A stretch of DNA of 6,208 bases from JAXDLK01 sp034666665 (GTDB lineage: Bacteria > Desulfobacterota > Binatia > JACPRU01), in the NCBI GenBank assembly GCA_034666665.1, contig JAXDLK010000106.1:1-6208 (forward strand). Direction: 5' to 3'. The translations under genes were made by a program, and so were the position numbers. The notes under the pieces were generated by a model, which was not told the origin of the DNA, made no database searches, and worked only from the letters and a program-made list of their open reading frames with translations. Below are positions 5,983 to 6,208 of this stretch, in pieces. Within the stretch, counting starts at the first letter, position 1. Each line of letters starts with the position of its first letter.

Positions 5983-6015
5983 CGTTCGTCTTCGCGAACG
6001 GGACCGTTCTTTCTT
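5983..6015 (+). terminator. Terminator-like hairpins after the beta-barrel gene
   Basis: Two hairpins compete here. CGTTCG (5983-5988) pairs with CGAACG (5995-6000) around a six-base loop. GAACG (5996-6000) can instead pair with CGTTC (6005-6009) around GGAC, followed directly by TTTCTT. The second arrangement fits a modest rho-independent terminator, although the stem is only five base pairs and the tract is interrupted. Confidence 0.4.
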
Positions 6016-6150
6016 CCCCTCTCCCCCACCGGGCACGGGGGGAGAGGGTCAGGGAGAGGGGGCGTAAATCGCGGCGGCGCGGCCCTCGATAGGGTCCCCT
6101 CACCCGGCGCTACGCGCCGACCTCTCCCCGCGGAGCTGCGGGCAGACGTG
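6016..6150. repeat. GC-rich intergenic repeat of the CCCTCTCCCC/GGGGAGAGGG type
   Basis: No ORF in this stretch looks real. It begins with an 11-bp perfect stem, CCCTCTCCCCC (6017-6027) with GGGGGAGAGGG (6038-6048), loop of ten. It continues with TCAGGGAGAGGG (6049-6060) and, about 35 bases later, the opposing CCCCTCACCC (6097-6105 region). Two small stems follow: GGCGC-TAC-GCGCC (6106-6118) and CCCGC-GGAGCT-GCGGG (6127-6142). Similar purine/pyrimidine palindromic blocks are dispersed between genes in many GC-rich genomes, so this is probably a REP-like or otherwise multicopy element. Copy number cannot be seen from one window. Confidence 0.55.
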
Positions 6151-6174
6151 AAGACGAGCGCGCCGTGGCAGCGC

Positions 6175-6208
6175 GAAGAGGCGTCGACGAGAACCCGACG
6201 GCCTCTTC
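6175..6208. other. Hairpin at the right window edge
   Basis: GAAGAGGCGTCG (6175-6186) pairs with CGAC-G-GCCTCTTC (6196-6208) with one bulged G and a nine-base loop. It could be a terminator for a gene beyond the window or a further unit of the adjacent repeat. Its right arm ends exactly at the window edge, so the full extent is unknown. Confidence 0.4.

Noticed and set aside
5996..6009. GAAC-N6-GTTC palindrome resembling a LexA box
   Set aside because: The Bacillus-type box needs a four-base spacer, and this site lies downstream of a gene rather than in a promoter. It is better explained as a hairpin.
1..6208. CRISPR array, insertion sequence, tRNA or defence system
   Set aside because: No regularly spaced direct repeats, transposase or recombinase motifs, cloverleaf or defence-protein domains were seen on either strand.

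Overview
The window is GC-rich bacterial DNA with one almost continuous run of minus-strand genes (about 5240 down to 1), one plus-strand gene (5332-5973) and a non-coding, repeat-bearing tail (5974-6208). A Gram-negative host is indicated by an outer-membrane beta-barrel protein with a signal peptide and a terminal Phe. Hanks-type kinase, LexA, HemW and a GC-rich codon bias would suit a soil or environmental proteobacterial or deltaproteobacterial-like lineage (Myxococcota, Desulfobacterota or Binatota grade). That placement is inference only.

Layout, in minus-strand transcription order. (1) A transmembrane Ser/Thr protein kinase with a C-terminal extracytoplasmic SH3-like domain (5240-3915). 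(2) After a 64-bp gap with its own Shine-Dalgarno and a possible promoter, the SOS repressor LexA (3850-3245). (3) Ten bases later, a HAD-superfamily hydrolase of the pyrimidine 5'-nucleotidase type (3234-2605). (4) Overlapping it by GTGA, the radical-SAM heme chaperone HemW (2608-1466). (5) A poorly resolved stretch, 1451-1141, with a small ORF behind a strong Shine-Dalgarno and a second small ORF that reads sensibly only with a -1 shift at an A5 run. (6) A PGAP1-like alpha/beta hydrolase (lipase/esterase fold) that begins near 1138, probably at CTG, and runs off the left edge.

Divergent to the kinase, across a 91-bp intergenic region, lies an outer-membrane beta-barrel gene (5332-5973). It is followed by hairpins that look like a terminator, then by a GC-rich intergenic repeat of the CCCTCTCCCC/GGGGAGAGGG kind, then by another hairpin cut by the right edge.

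How the genes may work together: lexA-HAD-hemW has operon spacing, so the nucleotidase-like HAD protein and HemW are likely co-transcribed with, and perhaps autoregulated by, LexA. The kinase and barrel share a divergent regulatory region and both have domains outside the cytoplasm, which makes an envelope-related link possible but unproven. I found no CRISPR array, transposase, rRNA or tRNA. Most of the window is ordinary housekeeping sequence. The parts most worth a second look are the 1141-1451 stretch, the lexA operator and the tail repeat.
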